A stretch of 64,000 nt of DNA from Roseovarius pacificus (GCF_900142665.1 NZ_FRBR01000002.1:298661-362660); one strand, 5' to 3'; shown: positions 44,092-53,075, counted from the stretch's first letter. Notes: a model not told the origin generated them from the sequence alone. A program made the numbers and translations.

Positions 44092-45633
44092 ATGTTGGAT
44101 TATCTTGTCGCCGCAGCCTCTGAAATATTCACTCCGCTCGTTCTTGCCTCTATCGTGATCGGTGTTCTTATCGGTTATGTCGTGGGCGCTTTGCCGGGCA
44201 TGAACCGCACGACAGCCATAGCGGTTTCGCTGCCATTCACCTTCGCGATGTCACCGGCGGCGGCGTTGTCCTTTCTTATCGGCATAAACAAGGGCGGAGC
44301 GGCTGGGTCTGCCGTTTCCGCCATTTTGCTGAATGTTCCGGGTGAGCCTTCATCGGTTGTGACGACCTATGACGGTTATCCGATGACAAAGCAGGGCAAG
44401 GCGCAAAAAGCGCTCAAGGTCGCGCTTGTGGCGTCCGTCGTCGGCGACGTGCTGGCGACGATGGCGTTGATCCTGCTGGCACGCCCGATCGCCAAATTCG
44501 CAATTGGCCTGGGGCCTATCGAACTGGCGTCGATCCTGATTTTCTCGATCACGTTCATTGCCGCGGTCTCAGGGGAAAACTTTTTCAAGGCATTGATCGC
44601 CGGTTTTCTGGGGTTGCTGTTGTCGGCGCCGGGAATCGATGCGGAAACCGGCCTTCCGCGTCTGACATTCGGCTTTCTGCAACTCTATGATGGCGTGCCG
44701 CTGTTGGCGGTTGCCATTGGCACGCTCGCCCTTTCGGAAATCCTGTTTCAGGTCGATAGGGGATGGCGCGGCGGATACCAAAATCCCCGAAAGGGCGTCG
44801 AGACAAAGGATGCCAGAGATTCCAGCTTTTCGCTTGCAGAAATGAAGCAGGTCGCACCGGCGATACTGCGAGGGTCGCTGGTCGGCACGATCGTCGGCTT
44901 GTTGCCCGGTCTGGGTGCGACGCTGGCTTCGTTCCTGTCCTACACATGGGTTCGTCGCAGTTCGGCTCGTTCCGAAACATTCGGCAAGGGGGCGCCAGAA
45001 GGCGTTGCCGCATCGGAATCGGCTGACAATGCCACGGTCCCCGCGTCACTGATCCCGGTTTTCGCTATCGGCGTTCCGGGGAGTTTGTCGACCGCGTTGC
45101 TGATGGGCGCTTTCATGATGCACGGGCTTACGCCCGGACCCTTCCTGTTTCGGGACAGTGGCGAGGTTGTATTCGCCATTTATCTTGGAATGATCCTGGC
45201 TTCCGTCGCTCTGTTGGTGATCGGGATGTACGGACAGAAGCTGTTTACGCTGATCGTACAAATACGGGCCACCGTCATAATGCCGACAATTGTCTTTTTA
45301 TGCATCGTCGGCGCTTACATGGAAGGCGGCGGAATGTTCGGCGTCTATCTCATGCTGATTTTCGGGATCGTCGGCTATTTCATGAAGAAACTCGATTATT
45401 CTTTCGTGACATTCGTCGTCGGCTATGTCCTTGGGCCGATGGCCGAGCTGACCGTCCGGCAATCCTTGATTTTATCGAACTCTGATCCGGCGGTTCTGCT
45501 GGATCATCCGATTGCGATCCTGTTCCTGCTGCTGGCCGTGTTCTCGATCTGGCGTTTCAGCATCGCCGGGGTCAGATCCTCGACGAGGGACGGGTCGCAA
45601 AATGCAACCACCAAGGGAGGAAATAAGTCATGA
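44092..45633 (+). CDS. Tripartite tricarboxylate transporter large subunit (TctA family)
   Basis: 513 residues from ATG 44092; TTG 44086 is an alternative. Many membrane spans. Family motifs: GALPGMNRTTAIAVSLPFTF, GINKGGAAGSAVSAILLNVP with GEPSSVVTTYDGYPM, the second half GLLPGLGATLASFLSYTW, and IPVFAIGVPGSLSTALLMGA. It carries an organic acid across the inner membrane using an ion gradient. It overlaps the binding-protein gene by ATGA. Confidence 0.93.
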   Translation: MLDYLVAAASEIFTPLVLASIVIGVLIGYVVGALPGMNRTTAIAVSLPFTFAMSPAAALSFLIGINKGGAAGSAVSAILLNVPGEPSSVVTTYDGYPMTKQGKAQKALKVALVASVVGDVLATMALILLARPIAKFAIGLGPIELASILIFSITFIAAVSGENFFKALIAGFLGLLLSAPGIDAETGLPRLTFGFLQLYDGVPLLAVAIGTLALSEILFQVDRGWRGGYQNPRKGVETKDARDSSFSLAEMKQVAPAILRGSLVGTIVGLLPGLGATLASFLSYTWVRRSSARSETFGKGAPEGVAASESADNATVPASLIPVFAIGVPGSLSTALLMGAFMMHGLTPGPFLFRDSGEVVFAIYLGMILASVALLVIGMYGQKLFTLIVQIRATVIMPTIVFLCIVGAYMEGGGMFGVYLMLIFGIVGYFMKKLDYSFVTFVVGYVLGPMAELTVRQSLILSNSDPAVLLDHPIAILFLLLAVFSIWRFSIAGVRSSTRDGSQNATTKGGNKS

Positions 45634-46607
45634 AAATCAATAGAAGGCGCTTCTCGGCGCTTGCCATGAGCCTTGCGGCGTTTGGCATGTCTGGCGGGCC
45701 TGTGCTTGCACAGGATGATTGGCCTGCCGATGCAATCACGGTTGTGGTCGCTTATCCCGCCGGAGGCGGCACAGACACGGCCATACGAGCGATGACCGAG
45801 ATTGTAACTGAAGAACTCGGTCAGCCGATCCTTGTGCAGAATGTGGGGGGTGCCGGGGGCGGTGTCGCCGCAAGTCAGGTGGCGCGCGAAAATGCGGATG
45901 GCTATACGCTGCTCGCCACGAACTCGACGTCGATCACACTTGCGCCATTGGTGCAAAAGGGGCTCTATGATATGGACAGCTTTGATCATGTTGCCATTCT
46001 GGGGGACTTCCAGAACGCAATTTTCACCGGGCCGGATCAGCCCTACAACACGCTTGACGAACTGATTGAAACAGTGAAGTCCGAAGGACGGGCAATGACA
46101 TATGCCAGCCAACTGGCGATTGACCGGTTGCTCATGCATTACATAGCCAAGGAACGCGACTTCGAGTTGCGCCCGGTCCCCGTTAACGGCGGCAGCGGTG
46201 CCGTGCAGGCGGTTCTTGCGGGTGATGTCGATGTGGCCTTCTCAGGCGGGTCATGGCGCCCCATCGTCGAAGCCGGAGACGCCAAATCGTTGTTTGCGGC
46301 CTCCTATGACAGGCTCAAGGTTGCTCCTGATCTGACGTCGATGAAGGACCTGGAGTTCGAGTTTGGCGTGACCAGCCGCATTTCACTGCATGCACCGGCG
46401 GGTGTTCCGGCCGAGCGTCTTGAAAAGATTTCTGCTGCCTTCGGGAAAGCCGTGAATGGTGAAATGGCTCAACGAGTAGGGGAAAAGCGTTCTATGGACA
46501 TGACTTTCCGTGGATACGATGAGGCTGGAAAGCTGATGCAGCAGGAACGTGAAACCTATGAACATATCCTGGACGCAGTTGGCCCCGAAACTTTGAAGGG
46601 GCAATAA
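45630..46607 (+). CDS. Tripartite tricarboxylate transporter periplasmic binding protein (TctC/Bug family)
   Basis: 325 residues, start overlapping the tctA stop. The signal peptide, residues about 1-26, begins KINRRRF and ends at VLAQ-DDW. Bug-family motifs: ITVVVAYPAGGGTDTAIRAM, QPILVQNVGGAGGGVAASQV, DGYTLLATN and HAPAGVPAERLEKISAAFGK. It captures the acid for TctAB. The operon ends at a strong terminator at 46623. Confidence 0.93.
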   Translation: MKINRRRFSALAMSLAAFGMSGGPVLAQDDWPADAITVVVAYPAGGGTDTAIRAMTEIVTEELGQPILVQNVGGAGGGVAASQVARENADGYTLLATNSTSITLAPLVQKGLYDMDSFDHVAILGDFQNAIFTGPDQPYNTLDELIETVKSEGRAMTYASQLAIDRLLMHYIAKERDFELRPVPVNGGSGAVQAVLAGDVDVAFSGGSWRPIVEAGDAKSLFAASYDRLKVAPDLTSMKDLEFEFGVTSRISLHAPAGVPAERLEKISAAFGKAVNGEMAQRVGEKRSMDMTFRGYDEAGKLMQQERETYEHILDAVGPETLKGQ

Positions 46608-46622
46608 GACCGGGATATATTA

Positions 46623-46654
46623 ATGCAGCGGCGCTGTGGTGCCGCTGCATTTTT
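46623..46654 (+). terminator. Rho-independent terminator of the tctBAC operon
   Basis: ATGCAGCGGC (46623-46632), loop of eight, GCCGCTGCAT (46641-46650), then TTTT. A perfect stem 16 bp after the stop. Confidence 0.92.
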
Positions 46655-46657
46655 CCT

Positions 46658-46770
46658 GGAGAGAGGCAGAAGCGAAAGGTCGGTTTGACTGCCTCAGCAG
46701 GTGGTGCTGTCGACCAATTCGAACTCATCTCAGCCGGACCGGGGGATCTGCCCTTTATGCCATGCAATGG
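46658..46770 (-). mobile_element. End fragment of an IS6-family element
   Basis: The stretch from GAGAGAGGCAGAAGCGAAAGG (46660-46680) to CATGCAATGG matches the outer ends of the relics at 26322 and 62274. Only the non-coding end remains; similarity stops just where the transposase C-terminus should begin, about 15 bp before the IS3-type element. Confidence 0.6.
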
Positions 46771-46781
46771 AGTTGGAGTTG

Positions 46782-47258
46782 CCCCCGTTTGATGGACGGT
46801 TATGGGCTTGGAGAGTCCAGCCCTTCAGCAGCAGTCCTTTCGTGGTTGATGGGTGACGTATAGCCCAAAGCCGAATGCCGGCGAGAGGGGGTGTACCAGT
46901 CTTCGATGAACTCGACGCAGGCGATACGGTCCTCGACCTTGGTCTTGAATTTACGGCGCTCAGGCAGTTCGCAGTCGAGGGGGGCCAATAAGCTTTTGCA
47001 GATCGCGTCGATTACCGGGTGCGCCCGCTGACGCGTGCCCATGGCCCAGCCGAGCGCACGGCGGCTAGCGGCCTGTCTGACCCATTCGTGGATCGTCGCT
47101 GCGCAGGGCTCATATTCCCGCGCCAGACTTTCAACACTGCGCCCGGTTCGAACCAGCGCGACCATCTGTTCCCTGAATTCCGTCGGGTACGGGTTCCTCG
47201 TTCCCGGCATGAAAAACACTCTCCTTCATCAAGTGAAAAGCGTCCATCAAACCGGGGG
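46782..47258 (-). mobile_element. Deleted IS3-family mini-element with terminal inverted repeats
   Basis: CCCCCGTTTGATGGACG (46782-46798) and CGTCCATCAAACCGGGGG (47241-47258) are inverted repeats with a single one-base difference in length. They enclose 477 bp holding one fused transposase remnant. Full IS3 elements are about 1.2-1.5 kb, so about two thirds is missing. I see no clear target duplication. The element sits between the IS6 end fragment and the 3' end of the hydrolase gene at 47301. Confidence 0.7.
46800..47219 (-). pseudogene. IS3-family transposase remnant: OrfA N-terminus joined to pieces of OrfB
   Basis: A 139-residue open frame. Residues about 5-50 are the OrfA helix-turn-helix (YPTEFREQMVALVRTGRS, LAREYEPCAATIHEWVRQA). 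Next comes a short OrfB piece, SRRALGWAMG, from the integrase core, then the OrfB C-terminus: ELPERRKFKTKVEDRIACVE, WYTPSRRHSALGYTSP. The DDE catalytic core is gone, so it cannot transpose. The frame stayed open through at least two internal deletions. Whether the small DNA-binding protein is made is unknown. Confidence 0.8.
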
Positions 47259-47300
47259 AAGTCCGGATTATGGGCCGTCACTCTTTGTTTTGAGAAGTAA

Positions 47301-48239
47301 TCAATGCGGATCGCGCCGCAGGGATTGCGCCATGCAGTGAATGCCTCCGCCCATCATGGTGAACATGCTCATTTCCGGGTCATATACTTTGAAGCCGTTT
47401 GCACGCAGTCTGGTTGCGAGGTCTTTGCTGTCTGCGGGAACAAGTACGCGATCTTCGCCAAGCGACATCACGTTGCAGCCCAGGGCCATCGTGTCCCTGA
47501 AGCCGACCGGGATCAATTCGACCTTGCGCGATTTCAGCCAGTCGATCACGTGATCGGGCGTGGTTTCGAGGCAGATCGCTGCGCATTTGGGGGCGATCAT
47601 GCAGACCATCAGGTCGATATGGACATAGAAGGGGTCGATATAGGCGTAATGGACCTCCCACCCTTCTTTTTCGACCCATGCGCCGATCTGCCGGGCGGAA
47701 ACCTCTTCGCAGCGCATGCCGGTATAGCCGATCAGCACCGCGCCGGGTTCGACGATGTGGAAATCGCCGCCCTCGAAATTGCCGGCCGTGACCATGTCGT
47801 AGACGGGTATCCCGGCATCGAGGTAAAAGCGCAGGGCGGCGGCGTATTCGCCCCGGCGTCGCGGGTTGGCCATCTGGGTGATGACCGCGCCCCAGGGTGT
47901 CATGAAGCTGGAATCGCGGGCATAGACGCCGTATTTGAGATGCTCATCGGCGGGCAGGGTGTGGATGGTGACGCCTGCATCGGTATAGGCCTCGCACATC
48001 TCGCGGTACTGGCGCATTGCCGACTGGTGATCCCATGAGCGGCCCAGTTGAGCCGATTCACGGTAAATGGAACTGAAGGCCGCGTTGTCCATGTGGCCGA
48101 AGGTTTCGACCGGGCCGAGCAGGACATCGCGCAGGACGCCGTATTCGGACTCGATCCCCCAGTTCTCGAGTGGCGGCGTTCCGCCATCTGTCCGGCGGGC
48201 CTGCAAGGGCGTGGTGCTGAGGGGGTTGTCCTTTGGCAT
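47301..48239 (-). CDS. Guanidine-modifying-superfamily hydrolase (arginine deiminase/dimethylargininase-like), copy 1
   Basis: 312 residues from ATG 48239. Beta/alpha-propeller enzyme motifs: ARDSSFMTPWGAVI (substrate Asp), EGGDFHIV (catalytic Glu/Asp), HIDLMVCMI (catalytic His) and the nucleophile Cys in MGGGIHCMAQSLRRDP near the C-terminus. All expected catalytic residues are present. Family members attack a guanidinium carbon to release ammonia or an amine, leaving a ureido group, or transfer the amidino group. Size and the Cys motif favour a hydrolase over an amidinotransferase. It is divergent from its own LysR gene at 48352. Confidence 0.85.
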   Translation of the reverse strand: MPKDNPLSTTPLQARRTDGGTPPLENWGIESEYGVLRDVLLGPVETFGHMDNAAFSSIYRESAQLGRSWDHQSAMRQYREMCEAYTDAGVTIHTLPADEHLKYGVYARDSSFMTPWGAVITQMANPRRRGEYAAALRFYLDAGIPVYDMVTAGNFEGGDFHIVEPGAVLIGYTGMRCEEVSARQIGAWVEKEGWEVHYAYIDPFYVHIDLMVCMIAPKCAAICLETTPDHVIDWLKSRKVELIPVGFRDTMALGCNVMSLGEDRVLVPADSKDLATRLRANGFKVYDPEMSMFTMMGGGIHCMAQSLRRDPH

Positions 48240-48295
48240 TGGTCGTTTTCCCTGATTGTCCGGGGATCACGATATGCCTGAAGTCATTTTGTTTC

Positions 48296-48314
48296 TAACG
48301 AATAAATCTGGTTA
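48296..48314. promoter_or_regulatory. LysR-type dyad in the hydrolase/LysR divergent promoter
   Basis: TAAC-N11-GTTA at 48296-48314. The same 112-bp gap also has the direct repeat TGAAGTCAT at 48279-48287 and 48326-48334. Confidence 0.5.
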
Positions 48315-48351
48315 AATAGATGAATTGAAGTCATCGATTGCGGGGGCAAGC

Positions 48352-49287
48352 ATGAAAATCGGAGATACATGGGTTTCCCTGAACGCCTTGCAGACATTCG
48401 AGGCGGCCGCGCGGCACGAGCATATGGGCCGCGCCGCGCAGGAACTGAACGTAACCCAAAGCGCGGTCAGCCATCAGGTGCGCGCGCTGGAACGCGCCCT
48501 TGGGCTGCACCTGTTCGAGCGACGCGGGCGGCGGATCGAGGTGAACGCCGCGGGCGAGCGATTGCTGCAATCCATCCAGAACGGCTTTGACGGGATTTCC
48601 TCGACGGCATTGGCGTTATCGACCGACGCTTATTCCGGGCAGGTGTCGGTCGCGGTGCCGGTATCGTTGATGGTCGAGTGGCTGACCCCCAAGCTGGCCA
48701 TGTTCCTGAGCCGGTTTCCGCAGCTTTCGTTACGTTGCACCTATTCCGAGCGTTCGATGTCGGTTCTGCCGGCGGATGTGGACATGGCGATCGTGTTTTC
48801 GGCTCATGTCTTTCCGGGCTTTCAGGTCACGCCTTTCCTGCAAACCGCGATCTTTCCCGTTTGCGCGCCTGAACTGGTGCATGGATCGCTGTCGTTGGAG
48901 CCGGAGGTTTTGAAACGGGCCACCCTCATTCATGAGGACGATGGCGAGATCTGGGCGCAGTGGTTCGCCAGCCGGGGCATCGCGCAATTCCGTCCGGCCC
49001 GTGATATCTATGCCGGGTCGCATCACGATGCGGTGGCATTCGCCCGGCACGGTGCCGGGTTTGCCATGACGGACTGGTTTCTGGGCGGGGAAGCGTTGCG
49101 CGCGGGCAATCTTGTTCAGGCGTTCGGGCCGCATGAATTGAATCACGAGGGGTACTACATTGTCACCCGGAGCAACCAGCCAGGCGACAGCCCGGTGCAG
49201 GCGTTGAAAGACTGGCTGTTGCGGGAAGCGGACAGGCCGCGTGGGGCGGACCAGCCGCCCTTGATGCCGCGCCCGGTACAGGGGTGA
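48352..49287 (+). CDS. LysR-family regulator (GcvA-like)
   Basis: 311 residues from ATG 48352. The helix-turn-helix SLNALQTFEAAARHEHMGRA, ELNVTQSAVSHQVRALER is of the GcvA type. The effector domain has VSVAVPVSLMVEWLTPKLA and the C-terminal ARHGAGFAMTDWFL. It probably controls the divergent hydrolase gene at 47301 (inference from position and the dyad at 48296). The 3' end converges on the amidohydrolase gene with a 43-bp gap. Confidence 0.9.
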   Translation: MKIGDTWVSLNALQTFEAAARHEHMGRAAQELNVTQSAVSHQVRALERALGLHLFERRGRRIEVNAAGERLLQSIQNGFDGISSTALALSTDAYSGQVSVAVPVSLMVEWLTPKLAMFLSRFPQLSLRCTYSERSMSVLPADVDMAIVFSAHVFPGFQVTPFLQTAIFPVCAPELVHGSLSLEPEVLKRATLIHEDDGEIWAQWFASRGIAQFRPARDIYAGSHHDAVAFARHGAGFAMTDWFLGGEALRAGNLVQAFGPHELNHEGYYIVTRSNQPGDSPVQALKDWLLREADRPRGADQPPLMPRPVQG

Positions 49288-49330
49288 TCGGGGCCGTTTC
49301 CCTGATCGTCCGGTATCGTCCTTGGGGAAC

Positions 49331-50965
49331 TCAGGCCGTTTCGGAGCGGGAGAATATCCGCTGTCCGCCGATATAGGTTTCGGCAACACGCATTTCGGCG
49401 ATCCGGGGATGCGGGCAGGTGAATATGTCATCCTCGAGAACGGCGAAATCCGCGAGCCTGCCGATGGTGAGCATACCTTTGATGTTTTCCTCTTTGCCGG
49501 CATATGCGCCAAGGATGGTATAGGCCTGAAGCGCCTCGAAGACGGTGACGGCCTCATCGGCGTACAAATCCCCGCCGGTCGAGCTGCGGCGATTGACCAT
49601 GGCGTGAATGCCGCGCATCGGGTTGGGGTGGCAGACCGGAGAATCCGAATGGCCCGGCGCGATGATCCCGGCGTCGATCATGGTGCGATGCGGCCACATA
49701 TAGCGCATCGCATCCGCGCCCCGGTTGCGAATATAGGCATCGCCCAGATCATAGGCAAAACCGGTTGCCGATGAGCAAATCACCTTGAGGCGGCTCAGGC
49801 GGTTCAGGATGGCGGGCGTGACGTTGCAGCAGTGTTCGACGCGCAACCGGTGGTCCTTGACCGGGTGGTGATCCAGCGCATGTTCATAGGCGTCGAGCAC
49901 AAAGTCGATCCCCCGGTCGCCGACGCCGTCGGCCCCCACCAGAAGGCCCGCCTTGTGGGCGCGCAGAACCCGTTGGTTGAAGTCCCCGGCCTCGTACAGC
50001 AGCATGCCGCGGTTTTCGTCGGGTTCACCGATGATTTTCTCGCCGACATAGGGATCGTAATACGCCGCGGTGCGGCCGCTGGTCGAGCAGTCGGGGCACC
50101 ATTCGACCCCGGTCAGCCGTATCCATTCGTCGCCGAATCCGGTGCGCCATCCCGACCGTATGATCGCGTCGATCAATTCGTCCTCGCGCCCGCTGGCCAG
50201 CAGGCCGACGCGCATGTGCAGATGGCCCGCTTCGCGCATTTGCTGATAGGCCTCGATGCCCTGGGTCGAGGCCAGTGCGTTATGTACCGAGGTCACGCCG
50301 TATGTCGCGAAATCGGCAAAGACACGTTCCAGCCCGGACATGAAATCCTCTGTGGTGAATTCGCTTTGGCACAGGTTGACCACGGCATGCGCCGCCGTTT
50401 CGCGCAAGAGCCCGGTGGCTTGCCCCGTTTCGGGGTGGCGGTCGATGCGCCCGAACGGAGGATCGGGGGCGTCATGATCGAAGCCGACTTTCTTTAGCGC
50501 GGCACTGTTGGCGAATCCCAGATGCGCGTCGCGCCGGTACAGAAAAGCAGGGCGCCCGCCTGCGGCGTTGTCGAGTTCATCGCGCGTGGGATAGCCCCCC
50601 AAACGCAGATCGTCATAGCCGAAGCCGACGAACCAGGCGTCCTGCGGGGTGCCCTGGGTCTTGTCGCGCACCAGTTTCAACAACCCGGGCAGGGTGTCAG
50701 GGCCTTGCGACAGGTCGCACCAGCGCCCGAGCCGGGCGCCGTGCATGTCCGGGTGGCAATGGCTGTCGATGAAGCCCGGCACGACGGTGCGACCACGGCA
50801 GTCGATGACCTGTGCGCGAGGCGCCAGATCGCGGATTTCGGTGCTTGAGCCGGTGGCCACGATCCAGCCGTTCGAGACGGCCATCGCCTCGATGAACTCC
50901 CCCGGAGCCTGCATTGTGGCGATCTTGCCGTTTATCACGATCGTGTCGATGGGGCTGATTTCCAT
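49331..50965 (-). CDS. YtcJ-like metal-dependent amidohydrolase
   Basis: 544 residues. N-terminal beta domain TIVINGKIATMQAPGE, metal site FIDSHCHPDMHG, later His in RVEHCCNVTPAILNRL, and the last metal region ISPGHSDSP-like APGHSDSPVCHPNPM. The C-terminal composite domain is KGMLTIGRLADFAVLEDDIF. The YtcJ/N-substituted formamide deformylase family hydrolyses N-formyl, carbamoyl or other amide groups. It follows the LysR gene (51021) on the same strand by 55 bp, so the two may be co-transcribed. It could remove a carbamoyl or formyl group in the pathway (inference). Confidence 0.87.
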   Translation of the reverse strand: MEISPIDTIVINGKIATMQAPGEFIEAMAVSNGWIVATGSSTEIRDLAPRAQVIDCRGRTVVPGFIDSHCHPDMHGARLGRWCDLSQGPDTLPGLLKLVRDKTQGTPQDAWFVGFGYDDLRLGGYPTRDELDNAAGGRPAFLYRRDAHLGFANSAALKKVGFDHDAPDPPFGRIDRHPETGQATGLLRETAAHAVVNLCQSEFTTEDFMSGLERVFADFATYGVTSVHNALASTQGIEAYQQMREAGHLHMRVGLLASGREDELIDAIIRSGWRTGFGDEWIRLTGVEWCPDCSTSGRTAAYYDPYVGEKIIGEPDENRGMLLYEAGDFNQRVLRAHKAGLLVGADGVGDRGIDFVLDAYEHALDHHPVKDHRLRVEHCCNVTPAILNRLSRLKVICSSATGFAYDLGDAYIRNRGADAMRYMWPHRTMIDAGIIAPGHSDSPVCHPNPMRGIHAMVNRRSSTGGDLYADEAVTVFEALQAYTILGAYAGKEENIKGMLTIGRLADFAVLEDDIFTCPHPRIAEMRVAETYIGGQRIFSRSETA

Positions 50966-51020
50966 GATGTGCCATGTCCTGTCGGTTCGGGTTGGTGTGG
51001 TCTTTCGAAGATTTACCGGG

Positions 51021-51908
51021 TCACGTTTTGTCCGTGCGCTGGATTTCCATGGTCAGCCAGTCGAGGAACGCCCCCTTCGCGCCGGTCAGTGTCTGGTCCG
51101 GGGGGGTGACGATATAGTAGGCCTTGCTTTGGCGGCGGATCATCGTTGGCAGGGGGCGCACGAGTTGACCTGACGACAGGTCGTGCTCCATCGTCAGGTC
51201 GTCCCCCATGGCGATCCCCAGCCCGTTGCGCACGGCGGTCATGCCGTGGGTGAAGTCCTGAAAGCACAAGGTCCTGCCGACCTGTGAGGGGTCTTTGCCC
51301 TGCGACACGAAGAATTCGCGCCAGTGGGCGCCTCCGGGTTCGTCGATCAGTGTGTGCCTGAACAGATCGTCCACACGGCGGATCGGATCGGGACCGTTCA
51401 GGAGTTTCGGGCTGCAGACCGGGAAGATTTCGAGTTGCCGCAGCATGCTGATATTCCGGTCGGGCCAGTCCGGTCGTCCGTACAGGATCTCGATATCCGC
51501 ATTCTGGCTGTTTTCCTGAGTCGCCGACAGCAGGGTGAGCGAGACATTCGGATAGTGCTTCATGAAGGATGGCAGGCGCGGGATCAGCCAGGAATTCGCG
51601 AAGCCGGGCATGCATGAGACGATCATGTGGCCTTCGAAGGATTCGTCGCTGAACGTTCGCAAGGCGGCGTCGATTTCGTCGAAGGCTTTGGTGAGGTGGG
51701 GAATCAGGCGTTTGCCCTCGGACGTAAGTTCAATCCCGCGTCCGGCACGACGTGTCAGGCCATAGCCGAGGGTTTCTTCGAGTGCCTTGATCTGTTTGCT
51801 GATGGCCCCGTGGGTCACGTAGAGTTCCTGCCCGGCAAGTTTCAGGTTGCCCCGCCTGCCAGCGGCCTCGAACGCACGCAGGGCACTGAGGGGAGGCAGT
51901 CGGCGCAT
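51021..51908 (-). CDS. LysR-family regulator (GcvA-like)
   Basis: 295 residues from ATG 51908. Helix-turn-helix LSALRAFEAAGRRGNLKLA, ELYVTHGAISKQIKALEE; effector domain with FEGHMIVSCMPGFANSWLI and GLGIAMGDDLTM. It is divergent from the second hydrolase and the Pot-type importer operon. A dyad at 51951-51965 in the 147-bp gap is a likely site. It shows the same type of paired arrangement as the 48352 LysR with its hydrolase. Confidence 0.9.
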   Translation of the reverse strand: MRRLPPLSALRAFEAAGRRGNLKLAGQELYVTHGAISKQIKALEETLGYGLTRRAGRGIELTSEGKRLIPHLTKAFDEIDAALRTFSDESFEGHMIVSCMPGFANSWLIPRLPSFMKHYPNVSLTLLSATQENSQNADIEILYGRPDWPDRNISMLRQLEIFPVCSPKLLNGPDPIRRVDDLFRHTLIDEPGGAHWREFFVSQGKDPSQVGRTLCFQDFTHGMTAVRNGLGIAMGDDLTMEHDLSSGQLVRPLPTMIRRQSKAYYIVTPPDQTLTGAKGAFLDWLTMEIQRTDKT

Positions 51909-51950
51909 GAATCTACTCCTGTCGTCGGTTTGTGAACCCGGTAAGTATTT

Positions 51951-51965
51951 GTGAGAAAAACTCAC
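51951..51965. promoter_or_regulatory. LysR-type dyad upstream of hydrolase 2/importer operon
   Basis: GTGAG-AAAAA-CTCAC, a perfect five-base inverted repeat, 43 bp from the LysR start and 91 bp before the hydrolase start. Confidence 0.55.
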
Positions 51966-52055
51966 TAATTGCAGAAAATTACTACCATTGATGGCGAATA
52001 ATTCACAGCCTACCGTGATCTCAGAACGACGCAACCATTTAGATGGAAGGTCTGC

Positions 52056-53075
52056 ATGGCGCAGTTGGTCAAACCCCAGAAAGACACCCGCGTTTACAAC
52101 GCGACAATCAAGCTGTTCGGTTCCGAGCCGGACCCCGCCTTTGAGGATCAGGGCCGGATGGAGCGGATCTGGGGGCGCAATTGGGGGTGCGACAGCGATG
52201 TCGGTCAGTTGCGCGCGGTTCTGATGCACCGCCCGGGACACGAGTTCGATGTCATCGACCGAAGCAAGGCGATCCCGGAAACCGGGGGGTATGGCGATAC
52301 GGAAAGCGGCTGGTACTGGCAGAGCCGGGAAATCCCGAAACTCAAAGAGTTGCAGGCCCAGCATGACGCATTGGCCGATGTGTTGCGGGCGGAAGGTGTC
52401 GAGGTGATTTATCTCGAAGGCGTCGAAGGGGGGCGCTTCAAGTCGGTCTATACACGGGATTCCTGCATCGCCGTGCCTGGCGGCTGCATCGTCACCCGGC
52501 TGGCGCCCCGGATGCGACAGGGTGAGGAACTGCCGGTAACGCGGACACTTGCCCGCGCCGGAGCGCCGATCCTGCGTACGTTGCATGGCCGGTCGATGGC
52601 CGAAGGCGGCAGCTTTGCATGGCTGAACAGCAAGACCGCCGTCATCGGGCGCGGAATACGCAACAACGACGAAGGGATCGAACAGATTTCAGACGTGTTG
52701 CGGCATATGGGGGTCGACCTGCTGACGGTGGATTTGCGGGGCTATGACATCCATCTGGACGGGCATTTCCTGATGATCGCCCCCGACCTGGCGCTTGTCT
52801 GGACTCCGGGCGTGCCCTTCACATTTCTGGAAAAACTCAGGGAACTGAACATTCATACGGTTGAAATGAACGAGAATGACATCCGGTGGATCGTCAACGG
52901 GTTGGCGGTCAGCCCCGGACGGGTCATCATGCCCGAAGGGATCAGCCACGAAACGCGTGTGTCGCTTGAGCGATGCGGCGTTGAAATCCTTACAGTCGAT
53001 TACGACCGGGTGCAGATGAATGGTGGCGGAATCCATTGTTCGACCTCGCCACTGATCCGTGACAGTGTTTCGTAA
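52056..53075 (+). CDS. Guanidine-modifying-superfamily hydrolase (arginine deiminase/dimethylargininase-like), copy 2
   Basis: 339 residues with GGAAGG before the ATG. Motifs: YTRDSCIAVPGGCIVTRL (substrate Asp), AEGGSFAWL (Glu), YDIHLDGHFLMI (catalytic His) and nucleophile Cys in NGGGIHCSTSPLIRD. It keeps the catalytic residues but is very different from copy 1 and about 27 residues longer, so the two probably act on different substrates or steps. It heads an operon with the Pot-type importer, two flavoenzymes and an M20 hydrolase. This directly links guanidino-group removal to the imported compound (inference). Confidence 0.85.
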   Translation: MAQLVKPQKDTRVYNATIKLFGSEPDPAFEDQGRMERIWGRNWGCDSDVGQLRAVLMHRPGHEFDVIDRSKAIPETGGYGDTESGWYWQSREIPKLKELQAQHDALADVLRAEGVEVIYLEGVEGGRFKSVYTRDSCIAVPGGCIVTRLAPRMRQGEELPVTRTLARAGAPILRTLHGRSMAEGGSFAWLNSKTAVIGRGIRNNDEGIEQISDVLRHMGVDLLTVDLRGYDIHLDGHFLMIAPDLALVWTPGVPFTFLEKLRELNIHTVEMNENDIRWIVNGLAVSPGRVIMPEGISHETRVSLERCGVEILTVDYDRVQMNGGGIHCSTSPLIRDSVS

